Translations under genes and position numbers: made by a program
Shown: one piece after another, positions 4,207-5,176 of the stretch
How the letters are laid out: each line of letters opens with the position of its first letter
Numbering within the stretch: the first letter of the stretch is position 1
Notes under the pieces: model-generated
Databases searched by the model: none
The model's input: the letters and a program-made list of their open reading frames with translations, nothing else
What the model was told of the DNA's origin: nothing
NCBI GenBank assembly: GCA_030691435.1
Contig: JAUYEK010000446.1
Location: 1-5,176, forward strand
DNA: 5,176 bases
Source of the DNA: Sulfuricella sp.
Lineage (GTDB): Bacteria > Pseudomonadota > Gammaproteobacteria > Burkholderiales > Sulfuricellaceae
Direction of reading: 5' to 3'

Positions 4207-5176
4207 CTAAAGGCTGGCCTCTTCTCCCCAGACCTGATGCATGCTGAAATGGATATTGGCCTGGTCTTCGCGCAGCGTTTCCTTGATGGCCAATATCTCG
4301 TTACTGGTATCCCTCTTGATCGGGATGGCCAGCGGCGCGCCGCGCGGCCCGACCAGGGCATGCACGACAGGTGCCGCGCCGCTCTCCCCTGTTTGGGAGA
4401 CAACCCCGATTTCTCCGTTGGTCAGCCGCACGAAAGTGCCTGGCGGGTAGATGCCCAGTTCCTTGATAAAGTGGGCCGCAAGCAACGGGTCTATGCCTTT
4501 CCCTTTTTCAAGAAAGATGTCGCGCAGCGCAATATTGGGCAACGTCGATTTGCGAAAATCCCGGGCGGAAACGCAGGCGCAGTAGCGGTCTGCCAGGGAA
4601 ATGATCTTGGCGGGCAGGGGGATGTCCTTGCCGCCTTTGCCGGAAGGGTAGCCCGTGCCGTCTTCGTTTTCGTGGTGGTTGAGGACGTATGCCAGCCAGT
4701 TCGGATCACGGACTCCTGCCGATTCCAGCAATTTCACCCCGTCCTCGGGATGCTTGTGAATGAGCGCGACCAGGTCGTTGGAGAGAGCGTACTGTTTGCG
4801 TTCCAGTTGCGCGTGATGCTGGATCATGCCGACGTTCATGGTCAGCGCCGCGGCGGCAAGCGAGGGGACTTCCTTGGGCGCGATCGCCATGGATCGCGCA
4901 ATCAATATCGAAATCACGGCGGTATCGACGCAGTGTCTTACCGGGTAGTCGCCTGCCTGTTGATTGAGCAAGACACAGGCGATGGCAATGTTGGGGTTCA
5001 GGTCGACGGCATGGCACACCAGTATTGCGACTTCCAGCAGTTTATCGGGAAAGTCGGCTTCGTTCTGCACGTTGAAGAGCAACCGGTTCAGCCGCTTGTT
5101 GGCGTGATTGATCAGCCGCAGAACAGAAGGCGCTTCTACCTCCTGGGTGGCGGCGCTTGGCCCGTGAGCAGGGTTT
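4207..5176 (-). CDS. HD-GYP-family protein with degenerate HD motif, 5' end outside window
   Basis: 322 residues are visible before the TAG stop at 4207. The frame is open to the right edge, so the N-terminus is missing. The TTG at 5082 is not needed as a start, because 31 in-frame codons precede it. HD-GYP landmarks are clear: a His in VRHCVDTA (codon 4935-4933), HPEDG (His codon 4752-4750), NHHENEDGTGYP (HH codons 4677-4672) and Asp in SLADRYCA. The C-terminal YPPGTFVRLTNGEIGVV segment is typical of HD-GYP proteins. The family hydrolyses cyclic-di-GMP. However, the segment aligning with LLHDIGKI reads LTMNVGMI: the HD dyad is Met-Asn (4839-4834) and the Lys is Met. Two metal ligands are therefore lost, so hydrolysis may be weak, altered or absent, with a signalling or binding role instead. 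Family is confident; activity is not. It converges on cyaY. Confidence 0.85.
   Translation of the reverse strand, partial: NPAHGPSAATQEVEAPSVLRLINHANKRLNRLLFNVQNEADFPDKLLEVAILVCHAVDLNPNIAIACVLLNQQAGDYPVRHCVDTAVISILIARSMAIAPKEVPSLAAAALTMNVGMIQHHAQLERKQYALSNDLVALIHKHPEDGVKLLESAGVRDPNWLAYVLNHHENEDGTGYPSGKGGKDIPLPAKIISLADRYCACVSARDFRKSTLPNIALRDIFLEKGKGIDPLLAAHFIKELGIYPPGTFVRLTNGEIGVVSQTGESGAAPVVHALVGPRGAPLAIPIKRDTSNEILAIKETLREDQANIHFSMHQVWGEEASL
4252..4297. repeat. 10-bp inverted repeat inside the 3' end of the HD-GYP gene
   Basis: GATATTGGCC (4252-4261) and GGCCAATATC (4288-4297) are perfect complements with 26 bases between them. They lie in codons for the C-terminal segment around EILAIKETL and QANIHF. 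It may form a hairpin in the mRNA or be coincidence. Confidence 0.5.

Noticed and set aside
5080..5082. TTG as the start of the HD-GYP gene
   Set aside because: The frame stays open for 31 more codons to the window edge with plausible protein sequence, so the start is most likely outside the window.

Overview
The window looks like ordinary chromosome from a Gram-negative proteobacterium, most likely a betaproteobacterium. The reasons are the cyaY // lptM-lysA arrangement, two outer-membrane-type lipoproteins, a lysine/alanine-rich histone H1-like protein and moderately high GC coding sequence. The exact genus cannot be read from these bases. I see no tRNA, rRNA, CRISPR array, insertion sequence or phage gene.

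Layout from left to right. (1) 1-1370, minus strand: an efflux operon. A TetR-type repressor (738-1370, GTG start) is followed 26 bases later by the 5' part of an RND-type periplasmic adaptor lipoprotein (711 down to the left edge, cut off). A near-perfect 18-bp palindrome at 1415-1432 lies between the -35 and -10 boxes of a candidate promoter, so the repressor probably controls its own operon. (2) 1480-1521: a strong Rho-independent terminator, reading on the minus strand, for a 136-residue histone H1-like protein (1537-1947) made almost only of Ala, Lys, Thr, Pro and Val. (3) 1948-2319: a gene-free, partly AT-rich stretch holding a candidate promoter and a 10-bp inverted repeat in the probable leader of the H1-like gene. 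(4) 2320-3710, minus strand: lysA (diaminopimelate decarboxylase, 414 aa). It is preceded by, and overlaps by ATGA with, a 49-residue LptM-type lipoprotein gene that is easy to miss. (5) 3768-4079, plus strand: cyaY, the bacterial frataxin, divergent from lptM across 57 bases. (6) 4080-4206: a short convergent spacer with two overlapping hairpins that compete for the same downstream arm. (7) 4207 to the right edge, minus strand: an HD-GYP-family protein whose 5' end is outside the window and whose HD dyad is replaced by Met-Asn.

The genes fall into unrelated functional units: efflux and its regulation, nucleoid architecture, lysine synthesis with LPS-transport lipoprotein maturation, iron-sulfur cluster assembly, and probable cyclic-di-GMP-type signalling. 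I found no convincing undescribed multi-gene system. The points most worth a second look are the degenerate HD-GYP protein, the competing hairpins between cyaY and that gene, and the abrupt G-rich composition of the 3' half of cyaY.
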